64,000 bases of DNA, taken from positions 1 through 64,000 of the forward strand of contig NZ_JANHOH010000005.1 in the NCBI RefSeq assembly GCF_024498135.1. Direction: 5' to 3'. Below the pieces are notes generated by a model, which ran no database searches, had not been told where the DNA came from, and saw only the letters and a list, made by a program, of their open reading frames with translations. How positions within the stretch are numbered: the first letter of the stretch is position 1; each line of letters begins with the position of its first letter. Origin of the DNA: Mucilaginibacter aquariorum. GTDB lineage: Bacteria; Bacteroidota; Bacteroidia; Sphingobacteriales; Sphingobacteriaceae. This document shows, piece by piece, positions 17,742 to 26,218 of this stretch. A program made the position numbers and the translations under genes.

Positions 17742-17749
17742 TATATTTG
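17742..17749 (+). promoter_or_regulatory. Bacteroidota -7 element before the DUF4834 gene
   Basis: TATATTTG fits TAnnTTTG and lies 19 bases before the ATG at 17769. A TTG at 17716-17718 stands 23 bases upstream, slightly further than usual. Confidence 0.5.
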
Positions 17750-17768
17750 TAAGCTAAATTAAAACCAG

Positions 17769-18026
17769 ATGGGTCTAATACGTTTTTTGATCATAACCAT
17801 TTGTTCGTTATATATCATACGCAGCCTGGTGCGTATTTTCTTGCCTATGCTATTTAATAGCGTAATAAGTAAAGCACAAGAGCAGGCACGCCAACAGCAG
17901 CAAAACTACCAGCAACAGCAACAACCAAGGCCAGATGGCCGCATCCGTGTGGACTATAAACCTGACGCAAAAAGTTCGGTGCCTGATTCTGAAGGGGAAT
18001 TTGTAGATTACGAAGAAATAAAATAA
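17769..18026 (+). CDS. DUF4834 family small membrane protein
   Basis: An 85-residue protein with one N-terminal membrane segment (IRFLIITICSLYIIRSLVRIF). A Gln-rich spacer (QQQQNYQQQQQPRP) and an acidic tail ending EFVDYEEIK follow. This arrangement is the DUF4834 family of Bacteroidota. Function unknown. It is followed after four bases by another small membrane protein gene and then by yfhO-like, so the three are probably one transcription unit with an extra promoter before the last. Confidence 0.8.
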   Translation: MGLIRFLIITICSLYIIRSLVRIFLPMLFNSVISKAQEQARQQQQNYQQQQQPRPDGRIRVDYKPDAKSSVPDSEGEFVDYEEIK

Positions 18027-18030
18027 ACCA

Positions 18031-18327
18031 ATGCTACCCGAAGGGCTATATAAACGCAGACGCGGTCACAACAATACACCGCCATCGGTGCTTTTAATAC
18101 TCACCAATTGTATTGTGCTGGCGATATTAATCCAGCTATTTACGGGCTGCAGTACCATTAATAACTTTTTTTGGATAGCTATTGGCATACTTGCGCTTTA
18201 TAATGTTTACAACATTCGCCGCAACCGCGAAGAGTATAATATGTTAAGCATTATTGTGTACGTAATCAGCATTTTGCTTATGGTATTCCTGTTCTATTAT
18301 TTTAGCAATCAACCCCATAACTGCTAA
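18031..18327 (+). CDS. Small three-helix membrane protein
   Basis: A 98-residue protein with three predicted membrane helices: about residues 18-40 (SVLLILTNCIVLAILIQLF), 46-62 (FFWIAIGILALYNVY) and 72-90 (LSIIVYVISILLMVFLFYYF). The N-terminus is basic (KRRRGHNN). I do not recognise a family. The start is four bases after the DUF4834 stop, which indicates cotranscription. Confidence 0.75.
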   Translation: MLPEGLYKRRRGHNNTPPSVLLILTNCIVLAILIQLFTGCSTINNFFWIAIGILALYNVYNIRRNREEYNMLSIIVYVISILLMVFLFYYFSNQPHNC

Positions 18328-18372
18328 AAAATATCTTATAAAACTTATCGTTTCTAATCTCATTCAAATTTC

Positions 18373-18380
18373 TATTTTTG
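18373..18380 (+). promoter_or_regulatory. Bacteroidota -7 element before the YfhO gene
   Basis: TATTTTTG fits TAnnTTTG, 33 bases before the ATG at 18414. The -33 element is not clear. Confidence 0.45.
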
Positions 18381-18413
18381 AACATTATAAATATTATCCC
18401 TAAAAGAGTTTAA

Positions 18414-20891
18414 ATGAATAACTGGATCAAGCGGAATAGTGGGCATCTTATTGTTGCTGCAATTTTTTTCGTACTAACATTTGCCTACTTCTTTAACCCT
18501 ATTATGCAGGGCAAGATTTTGTACCAGGGTGATGTTTTGCAGGCCCAGGCCATGCAAAAAGAGATAATGGACGTTAAAGCCGCTACCGGCAAAGCACCAT
18601 TATGGACAAACCAAATGTTTGGCGGTATGCCCAGTTACCAGATATGGGCTAAATACGGTTCCAATATTACTACTCACGTAATTGATGTTTTAAAAACAGT
18701 TTTCCCTAACCCGGTTGATACTGTATTGCTGTATCTTTTTGGCGCTTACCTTTTATTCTGTACATTAAAACTGAACAATTGGCTGGCAGCAGCCGGAGCT
18801 GTGGCCTTCGCTTTTTCTTCCTACAACTTTATTTATATTGATGCAGGGCACGCCAACCAGGCGTATGCCATAGCGTTTTTTGCGCCGATAGTAGCCGGTA
18901 TAATTATGACGCTTAGGGGCCAGTACATTACAGGCGGTGCATTAACAGCATTTTTCCTGGCGATGGAAATACGGTCAAACCACGTGCAGATGACCTTTTA
19001 CCTGCTACTGGCTATCATTATATTGGTATGTATCGAGCTTTACCATGCTATAAAGGCAAACCAGACAAAACCTTTTTTAAAATCAATAGCTTATTTATCT
19101 GCCGCGACTATCCTGGCAGTAATTGTAAACGCAGGATCGTTATGGACGACCTATGAGTACAGCCATTACACCATTCGTGGTAAACCGAACTTAAAAAGTG
19201 AAACAGGTGCGGCAAGCACCGGCCTTGATAAGGAATATGCTTACAACTGGAGCCAAAGCGTAACCGAATGTTTTACCTTCTTTATCCCTAATGCTTACGG
19301 CGGTGCCAGTGGCGGCCAGGCAGCTGAAGATTCAAAGGTTGCAAAAATATTAACAGACAAAGGGATAGACGCTGCGCAGGCACAACAGTTTGCCAGCCAG
19401 CTGCCTACTTATTGGGGTAATAAACCAAGCACATCCGGCCCGTGGTATTTTGGTGCCATTGTGTTTTTCCTTTTTGTTTTAGGCTTATTCATTGTTAAGA
19501 ACAGGATTAAATGGTGGTTACTTTCAGCAGTATTGCTAAGTGTGTTCCTGTCATTTGGCAAGAACCTGCCTTTCCTTTCCGATCTGTTCTTTAACTATTT
19601 CCCGCTATACAACAAGTTCCGCGCGGTTGAATCTACGTTAGTAATTGCATCGTTGTGTTTCCCTATACTGGGTTTCCTGGCACTTAACGAAGTGTTTATT
19701 AACCGCGATAAACCATATATTTTTAACAAGGCTAAACTGGCGTTTTACATTACAGGTGGCATAACACTGGTAATGATTGCCTTGCCAGGCCTGTTCCTTA
19801 CCTTTAAATCAACCGAGCATCAAACCTTAATATCAGGCCTTACACAAGCGTTTAGGGGAGATAGCGGGATGGCAAATTCAGTTGCCAATGCTTTGGTACA
19901 GGATCGCGAGTCGTTAGAAAGAGCGGACGCCATACGCACGCTGATATTTATAGCGTTAGCCTTTGGTTTGTTATGGATAGTTATCAAACAAAAAATAAGC
20001 ACAACCTTTGCCGCGCTTGCATTTATGGGCATCATATTGGTTGATATGTGGAGCATTGACAAACGTTACTTGAAGGATGAGAATTTTATCCCGAAAGAAG
20101 ACATGGGCCGTGCTTACACACCACGTGAGGTAGATGAATTTATTATGCGTGATAAAGACCCTGATTTTAGGGTAATGGATATGAGCCTTCCTGATCCTTT
20201 CCATGATTCACGCTCTTCTTACTTCTTTAAAACGGTAGGCGGTTTCCATTCGGCCAGGTTAAGGCGTTTTGATGAATTGGTAGAAAATCAGTTTACCAAA
20301 AGCACAAACCAGGATGTATTGGATATGCTAAATACCAAATACATTATCACTGCCGATCCAAAAACAGGAACTGCAAGTATGCATGCAAATTCAACAGCAT
20401 GCGGCCATGCATGGTTTGTGCAAAGCATTAAGTATGTAAAAGATGCCGATCAGGAAATGCAGGCTATCAGCAGCTTTTCGCCTAAGGACGAAGTGATGAT
20501 AGACCAGAAGTACAAAAGTATTGTAGAGGCAAAACCTTTAGGCGCTACTGTAAATGGTACAATTGAGCTAACCAGTTATCAGCCCGATCACCTGACTTAC
20601 CAAACCGGTTCAACATCAAACCAGGTAGCCGTGTTCTCTGAGATCTATTATGATAAAGGCTGGAAAATGTACATAGATGGCGTTGAACAACCCTACTATC
20701 GTGCCGATTATTTATTGCGTGCGGCAACCATACCATTAGGTAACCACAAGGTTGAGTTTATATTCCACCCAACATCATACTACGCCGGCGAGAGTATCTC
20801 GTTAGCAGGTTCGATATTGCTTGTGCTGGCCTTAGGCGGTGCAGGCTATGCCGAGTTTAAAAGGAAAAAACCTGAAGCTAAAAAAGCTTAA
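18414..20891 (+). CDS. YfhO family membrane protein (GT-C-like)
   Basis: An 825-residue polytopic protein of the YfhO family. The first half has about a dozen hydrophobic helices, beginning with LIVAAIFFVLTFAYFF. The family residues GDVLQAQAMQKEIMD and LWTNQMFGGMPSYQ lie in the first extracytoplasmic loop, where GT-C enzymes have catalytic acidic residues. A periplasmic domain of about 250 residues follows, then a last helix and KRKKPEAKKA tail. In Firmicutes YfhO relatives take part in glycosylation of teichoic acid; a role in transferring sugars from lipid carriers is inferred here. A strong terminator follows. Confidence 0.88.
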   Translation: MNNWIKRNSGHLIVAAIFFVLTFAYFFNPIMQGKILYQGDVLQAQAMQKEIMDVKAATGKAPLWTNQMFGGMPSYQIWAKYGSNITTHVIDVLKTVFPNPVDTVLLYLFGAYLLFCTLKLNNWLAAAGAVAFAFSSYNFIYIDAGHANQAYAIAFFAPIVAGIIMTLRGQYITGGALTAFFLAMEIRSNHVQMTFYLLLAIIILVCIELYHAIKANQTKPFLKSIAYLSAATILAVIVNAGSLWTTYEYSHYTIRGKPNLKSETGAASTGLDKEYAYNWSQSVTECFTFFIPNAYGGASGGQAAEDSKVAKILTDKGIDAAQAQQFASQLPTYWGNKPSTSGPWYFGAIVFFLFVLGLFIVKNRIKWWLLSAVLLSVFLSFGKNLPFLSDLFFNYFPLYNKFRAVESTLVIASLCFPILGFLALNEVFINRDKPYIFNKAKLAFYITGGITLVMIALPGLFLTFKSTEHQTLISGLTQAFRGDSGMANSVANALVQDRESLERADAIRTLIFIALAFGLLWIVIKQKISTTFAALAFMGIILVDMWSIDKRYLKDENFIPKEDMGRAYTPREVDEFIMRDKDPDFRVMDMSLPDPFHDSRSSYFFKTVGGFHSARLRRFDELVENQFTKSTNQDVLDMLNTKYIITADPKTGTASMHANSTACGHAWFVQSIKYVKDADQEMQAISSFSPKDEVMIDQKYKSIVEAKPLGATVNGTIELTSYQPDHLTYQTGSTSNQVAVFSEIYYDKGWKMYIDGVEQPYYRADYLLRAATIPLGNHKVEFIFHPTSYYAGESISLAGSILLVLALGGAGYAEFKRKKPEAKKA

Positions 20892-20907
20892 GGATTTATC
20901 TTGATAT

Positions 20908-20945
20908 GAAAAGAGCGATGGGTTAATACTTATCGCTCTTTTTTT
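20908..20945 (+). terminator. Rho-independent terminator after the YfhO gene
   Basis: A perfect stem, AAAGAGCGAT paired with ATCGCTCTTT, has a 12-base loop and is followed by a T run. It lies about 17 bases beyond the stop codon. Confidence 0.9.
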
Positions 20946-20955
20946 ATGCCGATCC

Positions 20956-21050
20956 CGTCATTGCGAGGTACGAAGCAATCTCTTTAAGCTATTCCCTTAT
21001 GCAAGGTGTATAAATGTCCTAAAGAGATTGCTTCGTACCTCGCAATGACG
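20956..21050. repeat. Palindromic REP-like element, family 1, copy at 21.0 kb
   Basis: The arm CGTCATTGCGAGGTACGAAG at the left and its exact complement at the right (ending CGCAATGACG) enclose a spacer. The whole unit of about 95 bases recurs with few changes at 40892-40986, and with a different centre at 48930-49032. It lies between the YfhO gene and a convergent glycosyltransferase gene. Such repeats are often spread by REP-associated transposases, but no such gene is in this window. Confidence 0.85.
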
Positions 21051-21074
21051 CGCGGGGAGGCGCTTCCTCAGCAT

Positions 21075-21824
21075 CTAATCGTTCGTCCTTTTATTCAACA
21101 ACCAGTACCAGCCCAGGTTAAAAGCTATTACCGCATGGTTTAGTATCGTTGGTATCAACCCATAATGGCGTTTCATAATATCAAAGCGTTCTAACAAACT
21201 CTGTTTATGCTTGGCCTTAGACATACCGCCAACCAGGTATTTGGCCAAATACCCATCCACTTTAACAATCTTTTTAGCTTTTTTTGCTGCGCGGATGATC
21301 CAGTCGATATCTGCACTAAGCTGGTATTTGGGGTCGTAAGGTTCAACGAGCGATCGTTTGATATAGATAGCCTGGTGGCTTACGCTCATACCGTATTTAA
21401 AGCTGCGCCAATTAAATTTTGCAGGCGCTATGTGGCGGCGCTGGCCAAGGCTTTCGCGTTCGTCGTTCACCATCTCGGTTTCGCCGTAATAAATATCGGC
21501 ATCGGGTGCGGTAGCAAAAACTTTGGCAACCGTATCAGGCGCGTAAAACTCATCTCCCGAGTTCATGAATATTACATAATCGCCGGTTGCAAGGGCCAGG
21601 CCTTTGTTCATGGCATCGTATATGCCTTTATCTTTTTCGCTGATGAGTTTTGCTATGCGACTTTCATATCGCTTAATAATTTCCAGCGTACCATCGTTTG
21701 ATGCACCATCTACCACAATGTATTCAATAGCATCGTAAGTTTGATTCAATACCGAAAGCAGCGTGCGTTCAATATCCCGGGCATTGTTATATACGATGGT
21801 TATTACAGACAGAACGGGTTTCAT
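21075..21824 (-). CDS. Family 2 glycosyltransferase (WcaE-like)
   Basis: A 249-residue GT-A glycosyltransferase. It begins PVLSVITIVYNNARDIERTL and continues with EYIVVDGASNDGTLEII. The metal-binding acidic region is FMNSGDEFYAP (about residues 90-100), and the acceptor region has YQLSADIDWIIRAAKKAKK. These resemble WcaE-type transferases of colanic-acid-like polysaccharides. The start overlaps the end of the family 4 glycosyltransferase gene by four bases (ATGA type), so the two are translated together. The exact sugar is unknown. Confidence 0.9.
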   Translation of the reverse strand: MKPVLSVITIVYNNARDIERTLLSVLNQTYDAIEYIVVDGASNDGTLEIIKRYESRIAKLISEKDKGIYDAMNKGLALATGDYVIFMNSGDEFYAPDTVAKVFATAPDADIYYGETEMVNDERESLGQRRHIAPAKFNWRSFKYGMSVSHQAIYIKRSLVEPYDPKYQLSADIDWIIRAAKKAKKIVKVDGYLAKYLVGGMSKAKHKQSLLERFDIMKRHYGLIPTILNHAVIAFNLGWYWLLNKRTND

Positions 21825-23098
21825 GCGCCGGCAGAGGTTAAAATGGACTGGTACAGGGAAATGTATTGCCCGGCTACCTTCTCGTTATTAAACATTCGCT
21901 TAACCTTGTATCGCGCAGCGGAAGAATATTTATCCCCATGGCCAAGGTTTAAAACATCATTAATACCTGCCGCCAAATCAACAGCCGACTTAAATTCGGC
22001 CAGGTAACCGTTCACCTGATGGTCTATCAGATCGGGGATGCCGCCGGTATCAAAAGCTACTACAGGTGTTCCGCAGCTCATGGCTTCCATGATCATATTG
22101 GGTAGATTATCCTCAATTGATGGCGATACAAAAACATCAGCCATGCTGTATATTTCGGCTAAGTCAGCTGGCGAACTAATGGTATTTAACTGATGCACCG
22201 GATAAGGCAATGCCGAGGTATTAAAGTGTTTATTCTTACCAAATATTACTATTTCTATAGGTATATCTGGTGTGGGCTCATTTTTTAGAAACTGTAGGGC
22301 TTCCACCAAAAAGCTAATGCCTTTGCGCCTGTCGTTGATATTAGCAGCACCAAATAAAATAATTTTTGCTGATGGATTGATCTTCCATTTTGCCCTTGCC
22401 GCTGCTTTATCCTTCGGAGAAAATAATTGCGTATCAATAGGGTTGGGGATAGCCTGAATAATAAAGCCTTTAAGCAAGGTGCTTTTCATGGCAACCTCGC
22501 CCAGCCAATGGCTGCAGGTTACAATAGATAAGTTTTTAGCTATAGAAAGCATATCCTTTTTACGTAACCAACCGTCATGCGATAGGTCATCATCTTCGGG
22601 GGCGTGCAGAAAATAGCAGTTGCCGCACTGGTTTTTAAAGTGATTACATGGTCCCGCGTAATGGCAGCCACCCGTAAAAGCCCACATATCGTGCAAGGTC
22701 CAAACAATGGGTTTGTTAAGGGCCATCAGCTTCTTAAGATCATGGATAGATAAGAATCCCGAATTGGTCCAATGCAGATGAATGATATCTGCCTCCTTAA
22801 TTACTTTTGATCTGCTGATATCGGTACCCGCGTTTGCTGTTGAAAAAGCGAACCGTACAGATTTATCCCGCTCATAAAAAAACATAAAGGTCAATCGTTC
22901 CCAAAGAAAATTGATCTTTGACCGCAGCTTACCGAAAATGTTTTGTTCTATACTATAAACAGCGTCTTCGGACCGTTTTTTATGCTGCACCAGCATGGTT
23001 ACATCTACAGCTTGTAGTTGCAGTGCTTTTAACAGGCGCATGCAGGCTTCGGCAGCGCCACCGCCCGAGTCGGATGTGTTTATGAGTGCAACCTTCAT
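21821..23098 (-). CDS. Family 4 glycosyltransferase (WcaC-like)
   Basis: A 425-residue GT-B enzyme starting MKVALINTSDSGGGAAEAC. The glycine-rich acceptor loop SGGGAAEA is near the N-terminus. The donor-binding domain has IILFGAANINDRRKGISFL and the family signature SPSIEDNLPNMIMEAMSCGT (E-x7-E type). GGCHYAGPC and CGNCYFLHAPE in the middle are cysteine-containing segments seen in WcaC-like transferases. The open frame reaches 23209, but that part has a hydrophobic, unrelated sequence and overlaps the divergent promoter region, so the ATG at 23098 is chosen. Role: surface polysaccharide synthesis. Confidence 0.9.
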   Translation of the reverse strand: MKVALINTSDSGGGAAEACMRLLKALQLQAVDVTMLVQHKKRSEDAVYSIEQNIFGKLRSKINFLWERLTFMFFYERDKSVRFAFSTANAGTDISRSKVIKEADIIHLHWTNSGFLSIHDLKKLMALNKPIVWTLHDMWAFTGGCHYAGPCNHFKNQCGNCYFLHAPEDDDLSHDGWLRKKDMLSIAKNLSIVTCSHWLGEVAMKSTLLKGFIIQAIPNPIDTQLFSPKDKAAARAKWKINPSAKIILFGAANINDRRKGISFLVEALQFLKNEPTPDIPIEIVIFGKNKHFNTSALPYPVHQLNTISSPADLAEIYSMADVFVSPSIEDNLPNMIMEAMSCGTPVVAFDTGGIPDLIDHQVNGYLAEFKSAVDLAAGINDVLNLGHGDKYSSAARYKVKRMFNNEKVAGQYISLYQSILTSAGA

Positions 23099-23149
23099 TC
23101 TGCAAAGATCATTTATCAGCAAGTATAATGATACTAAAATTAAAAATTT

Positions 23150-23157
23150 TACTTTTG
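23150..23157 (+). promoter_or_regulatory. Bacteroidota -7 element before the acetyltransferase gene
   Basis: TACTTTTG fits TAnnTTTG. It would start transcription near 23162, downstream of the longer open frame (22995) and upstream of the two candidate ATGs at 23178 and 23211. Confidence 0.5.
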
Positions 23158-23210
23158 AATACTTCATTAATATCAAAATGAAGTTTAACAGCAAAACCAC
23201 ACAGCACAAG

Positions 23211-23744
23211 ATGAACTTTTTCGCTTATTTATTCCAGGATTGGAGCGCCAACCAGGGCAATATAAAAGGGCGATTGGTTCTGTTTTTATTCCGGTCGGTA
23301 CAAATTGTTAACCGGCACATGCTGTTAAAGATACTTTTTTGCTGGCACCTGGTATTTTACCGCCTTTTTGTGGAATGGAATTTAGGTATCGAGCTTCCCC
23401 GCAAACTTACCGCCGGCAAAGGTCTTATTATCTATCATGGACAGGCATTGGTGGTAAACCAGGGGGCTATCATAGGCGAAAATTGCGTGCTGCGCAACAG
23501 CGTTACCATTGGTCATAAAAAACTGGCAGATGGTACATTTACCAAATGCCCGCGTTTGGGTAATAATGTTGATGTTGGTGCTAACGTTTGCATTATTGGC
23601 GATGTAACTATTGGCAATAACGTAATTATTGGTGCAGGCGCGGTGGTAATAAAAGATATACCTGATAATAGTATTGCGGTGGGCAACCCGGCACGCGTAC
23701 TGGATAATAAAACTGAAGCGGTAACCCGTATTGAAAATATTTAA
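23211..23744 (+). CDS. CysE/WcaF-like serine or sugar O-acetyltransferase
   Basis: A left-handed beta-helix acetyltransferase of about 177 residues from MNFFAYLFQDWSANQG. Hexapeptide repeats run through GAIIGENCVLRNSVTIGHK and GNNVDVGANVCIIGDVTIG, and the HGQALVVNQG segment carries the usual catalytic His. Enzymes of this kind occur in polysaccharide clusters and acetylate sugars, or they act as serine acetyltransferases. Context favours polysaccharide modification. An in-frame ATG at 23178 is an alternative start. The stop overlaps the next gene's ATG by one base (TAATG). Confidence 0.82.
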   Translation: MNFFAYLFQDWSANQGNIKGRLVLFLFRSVQIVNRHMLLKILFCWHLVFYRLFVEWNLGIELPRKLTAGKGLIIYHGQALVVNQGAIIGENCVLRNSVTIGHKKLADGTFTKCPRLGNNVDVGANVCIIGDVTIGNNVIIGAGAVVIKDIPDNSIAVGNPARVLDNKTEAVTRIENI

Positions 23745-24490
23745 TGGAGAATAATTTAACCGACCGTTCCTTCTGGAAATCGTTTTGGGAATCGCGTAAG
23801 GGGCTTATATTTAAACTGAAGCCCAATTATGTTTTTGGTGATATACTGGCTAAAATAATTGCCGATAAAGGCGTGAAGAACGCTATTGAGCTGGGTGGCT
23901 TCCCCGGGTATTATTCTATTTATCTTAAAAAGTATCAGCACCTAAAAACTACCCTGCTCGATTATTTTATTCACCCCGAACTGGTAAACAAACTGCTTGC
24001 CGCAAACGACCTGCAACCCGGCGACATCAACATCATTGAAGCTGACCTATTCACTTATGAGCCTGCCGAGAAGTTTGATATGGTACTTTCTTTTGGGCTG
24101 ATAGAGCATTTTAACGATACTAAATTCATCATCAACGAACACCTTAAATTTTTAAAACCGGGCGGTACCCTGTTTATTACTCTGCCCAATTTTAAAAGCG
24201 TTAATGGTTGGGTACAAAAGAATTTTGATAAAGAGAACTACGACAAGCACAACATCAGTAGTATGGATCTCGACCTGCTAAAAGATAGTTGTAAAGCGCT
24301 TGGATTAAAAGATATTGAAGCCTACTACCACGGCAAATTCACCGTATGGCTGGAAAATAAATCAGAACAAAAAGCATTGTCAAAAGCCATTGTTAAAGCT
24401 ATTTGGGTTGCCGGAAAAGTATTCACTAAAGTTATTCCTGTTGATAGCAAAGCACTATCACCCTACATTGTGGTGAAGGCTACAATGTAA
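23744..24490 (+). CDS. Class I SAM-dependent methyltransferase
   Basis: A 248-residue Rossmann-fold methyltransferase. Motif I is AIELGGFPGYYSIYL (about residues 46-60), the post-I acidic residue is in TTLLDYFI, motif II is FDMVLSFGLIEHF and motif III LKFLKPGGTLFITLP. The preceding N-terminal segment RSFWKSFWESRKG is basic and aromatic. Coupling to the acetyltransferase (TAATG) suggests that it modifies a cell-surface glycan or its precursor, but the acceptor is unknown. Confidence 0.87.
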   Translation: MENNLTDRSFWKSFWESRKGLIFKLKPNYVFGDILAKIIADKGVKNAIELGGFPGYYSIYLKKYQHLKTTLLDYFIHPELVNKLLAANDLQPGDINIIEADLFTYEPAEKFDMVLSFGLIEHFNDTKFIINEHLKFLKPGGTLFITLPNFKSVNGWVQKNFDKENYDKHNISSMDLDLLKDSCKALGLKDIEAYYHGKFTVWLENKSEQKALSKAIVKAIWVAGKVFTKVIPVDSKALSPYIVVKATM

Positions 24491-24512
24491 AAGCACTATA
24501 GCAACAAGCTTT

Positions 24513-25802
24513 TTAGTAAAGCAACCTAAATTTTATGGTTTGCTCAATAGCTTTTAGCTGGTTTAGTACCTGGGTATCATAACCGGTATTAACATCGGTA
24601 ATTACGTAACCAATTTGTGGGTTGGTCACCAAAAACTCTCCAACAATATTAATATTGTGCTCAGCAAATACCTCGTTTATTTGAGCCAGTATACCGGGTA
24701 CATTTTTGTGGATATGGATCAGGCGGTGCGCATTATTAATACGTGGTGGCTGCAGATCGGGGAAGTTACAGCTCATATGCGTTTTTCCCTCGTTCATAAA
24801 AGCAATTACCCTGCGGGGGATAAAATCATTATTGCGGGGGTTTGCCTTAGGGTCGTCAAAAATAATGATACCCTTTTCGCAGGCAGCCTCGGCCAGTTTA
24901 CGGCTCACGCGGCCGAAACAACCTATTACTTTTAGGCGCCCGGCGTTTTCCAGTTGCTCGGGTTTTGGCAGGTTTGCCTCATCGCAAAACAACACACCGG
25001 CCTCGTCTAAATATTCTTTTTCTATGCTATCGCGATGGCGCAGGTTATAGCCCTCGCGTTTCATCTGTGCCAAAGCTTCATCGTCTATATTACCTACAAT
25101 AAGGCATTTTATGCGGTTTTTAGGGTATGATATTGCTCTTGGCAGTTTATTGATGTACAAAAACTCGTCAAAGCTGGGCGTAATATGGTCGGCCTTTTCG
25201 GCTACAGATTTACGCTCAATGTTTTCAGTAAAAGCAAAGAATTTTTTGATCATGCCCGATTCCTTCAATTGGAAATCGGAGTAACCATCGCCAATACCAA
25301 AAATCTCGCCCGGCAGGTTTAGCTCTTTTAAAAGTTTCACTTTGCCACCCTCTTGCGATAACGGGTTTTCGCGATCGTAACCTATAATGTTGCCCTCTTC
25401 GTCAAACACAAAAGTATTGGCGTAGATATTTTCCTTTTTTATGTGATATTCGGTTACAACCGGAGTGATGAATTCCTTGAAGCCACCTGACACAATAAGC
25501 ACCTTATCCTGATGGTTCTTAAAAAATATGGTATTGCGGGAAAACGATGTAGACACCTTTTTCTTTAAATGGGTGATCAGCATTTTCAAGTGGTCGCGGT
25601 TAGCGCAAAGCAGTTTTACACGTTGCTCCAGACTATCAGTGAACGACAACCGGCCCTCCATTGAAGCATTAGTAAGGTCTTCTATCTGTTTATAGATAGC
25701 TTCCCTGTCAGGGTGATTTTTTAATGAGATGCGTGCTAACTCGTCTAAAGCTTCTACCTGTGTAAAGGTGCTGTCGAAATCTATTATAAAATACTGATCC
25801 AT
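24513..25802 (-). CDS. HAD-IB phosphoserine phosphatase-like protein fused to a SerA remnant and an ACT domain
   Basis: A 429-residue three-part protein. Residues 1-215 are an HAD-IB phosphatase of SerB type: DFDSTFT (motif I, Asp8 and Asp10), VLIVSGGFKEF (motif II) and GIGDGYSDFQL (motif IV). Residues 231-335 match the first part of the substrate-binding domain of 3-phosphoglycerate dehydrogenase (LKVIGCFGRVSRKLAEAAC). The NAD-binding Rossmann domain is absent, and the sequence jumps to the SerA C-terminal join (CNFPDLQPP). The ACT domain (about 358-429, HRLIHIHKNVPGIL) keeps the serine-ligand residues. The start at 25802 is chosen because the longer frame to 25952 runs through a REP-like repeat. 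Likely function: serine synthesis with feedback sensing; see findings. Confidence 0.85.
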   Translation of the reverse strand: MDQYFIIDFDSTFTQVEALDELARISLKNHPDREAIYKQIEDLTNASMEGRLSFTDSLEQRVKLLCANRDHLKMLITHLKKKVSTSFSRNTIFFKNHQDKVLIVSGGFKEFITPVVTEYHIKKENIYANTFVFDEEGNIIGYDRENPLSQEGGKVKLLKELNLPGEIFGIGDGYSDFQLKESGMIKKFFAFTENIERKSVAEKADHITPSFDEFLYINKLPRAISYPKNRIKCLIVGNIDDEALAQMKREGYNLRHRDSIEKEYLDEAGVLFCDEANLPKPEQLENAGRLKVIGCFGRVSRKLAEAACEKGIIIFDDPKANPRNNDFIPRRVIAFMNEGKTHMSCNFPDLQPPRINNAHRLIHIHKNVPGILAQINEVFAEHNINIVGEFLVTNPQIGYVITDVNTGYDTQVLNQLKAIEQTIKFRLLY

Positions 25803-26218
25803 TTTGGGATGTAAAATGCTGAGTTGCAAATGTGCAAAAATTTTACGGATGTGTGGAAACGGATGTGTAATAAGAACACTTTTGATTAGCCTTATCCTCT
25901 CTGACGTCTTTGCGGGGTACGAAGCAATCTCCTGACGATGCGTTGCCATCATGTCATTTCGAATGAGGTACGAGGAGAAATCTTGTTCGAGCAGTACGTA
26001 GGCGATAGGTTAGTGTTTTAAACGAACGTTAGCCCGCTCGCCGCCGCGGGGGCTCCTTCTTTTGTCTTGATACAAAAGAAGCAAAAAATCAAGACAGAAA
26101 AAAGCTTCTCCCCACAGGCCTTTACCTTTTGGCCCGCTTTTCTGTCAGGCCACCGCTCGTTCATTACATTGCAACCTCAGACTAATCTATTCGATAACAT
26201 TCCCCTATCTTTGCTATC
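25803..26218. repeat. Gene-free stretch with three repeat families
   Basis: A partial family 1 unit lies at 25901-25940 (TGCGGGGTACGAAGCAATCT). A family 2 unit is at 25951-26013 (TGTCATTTCGAATGAGGTAC followed by GAGGAGAAATCTTG), also present at 62033 and 62170. A longer family 4 unit at about 26022-26162 contains CTTCTTTTGTCTTGATACAA and its partial complement, with further copies near 62249 and 62799. No coding frame is credible. The last 20 bases hold the crp/fnr promoter. Confidence 0.75.
26206..26213 (+). promoter_or_regulatory. Bacteroidota -7 element, five bases before the Crp/Fnr start
   Basis: TATCTTTG ends at 26213 and the ATG starts at 26219. Transcription should start at or one to two bases from the ATG, so the message would be leaderless. 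Confidence 0.6.

Noticed and set aside
22995-23210. Longer start for the acetyltransferase gene
   Set aside because: It would be antisense to the start of the divergent glycosyltransferase and lie upstream of the -7 element at 23150.
25803-25952. 50-residue N-terminal extension of the phosphatase fusion
   Set aside because: It runs through a repeat and lacks family similarity; MDQYFIIDFDSTFT is a natural start of the HAD domain.
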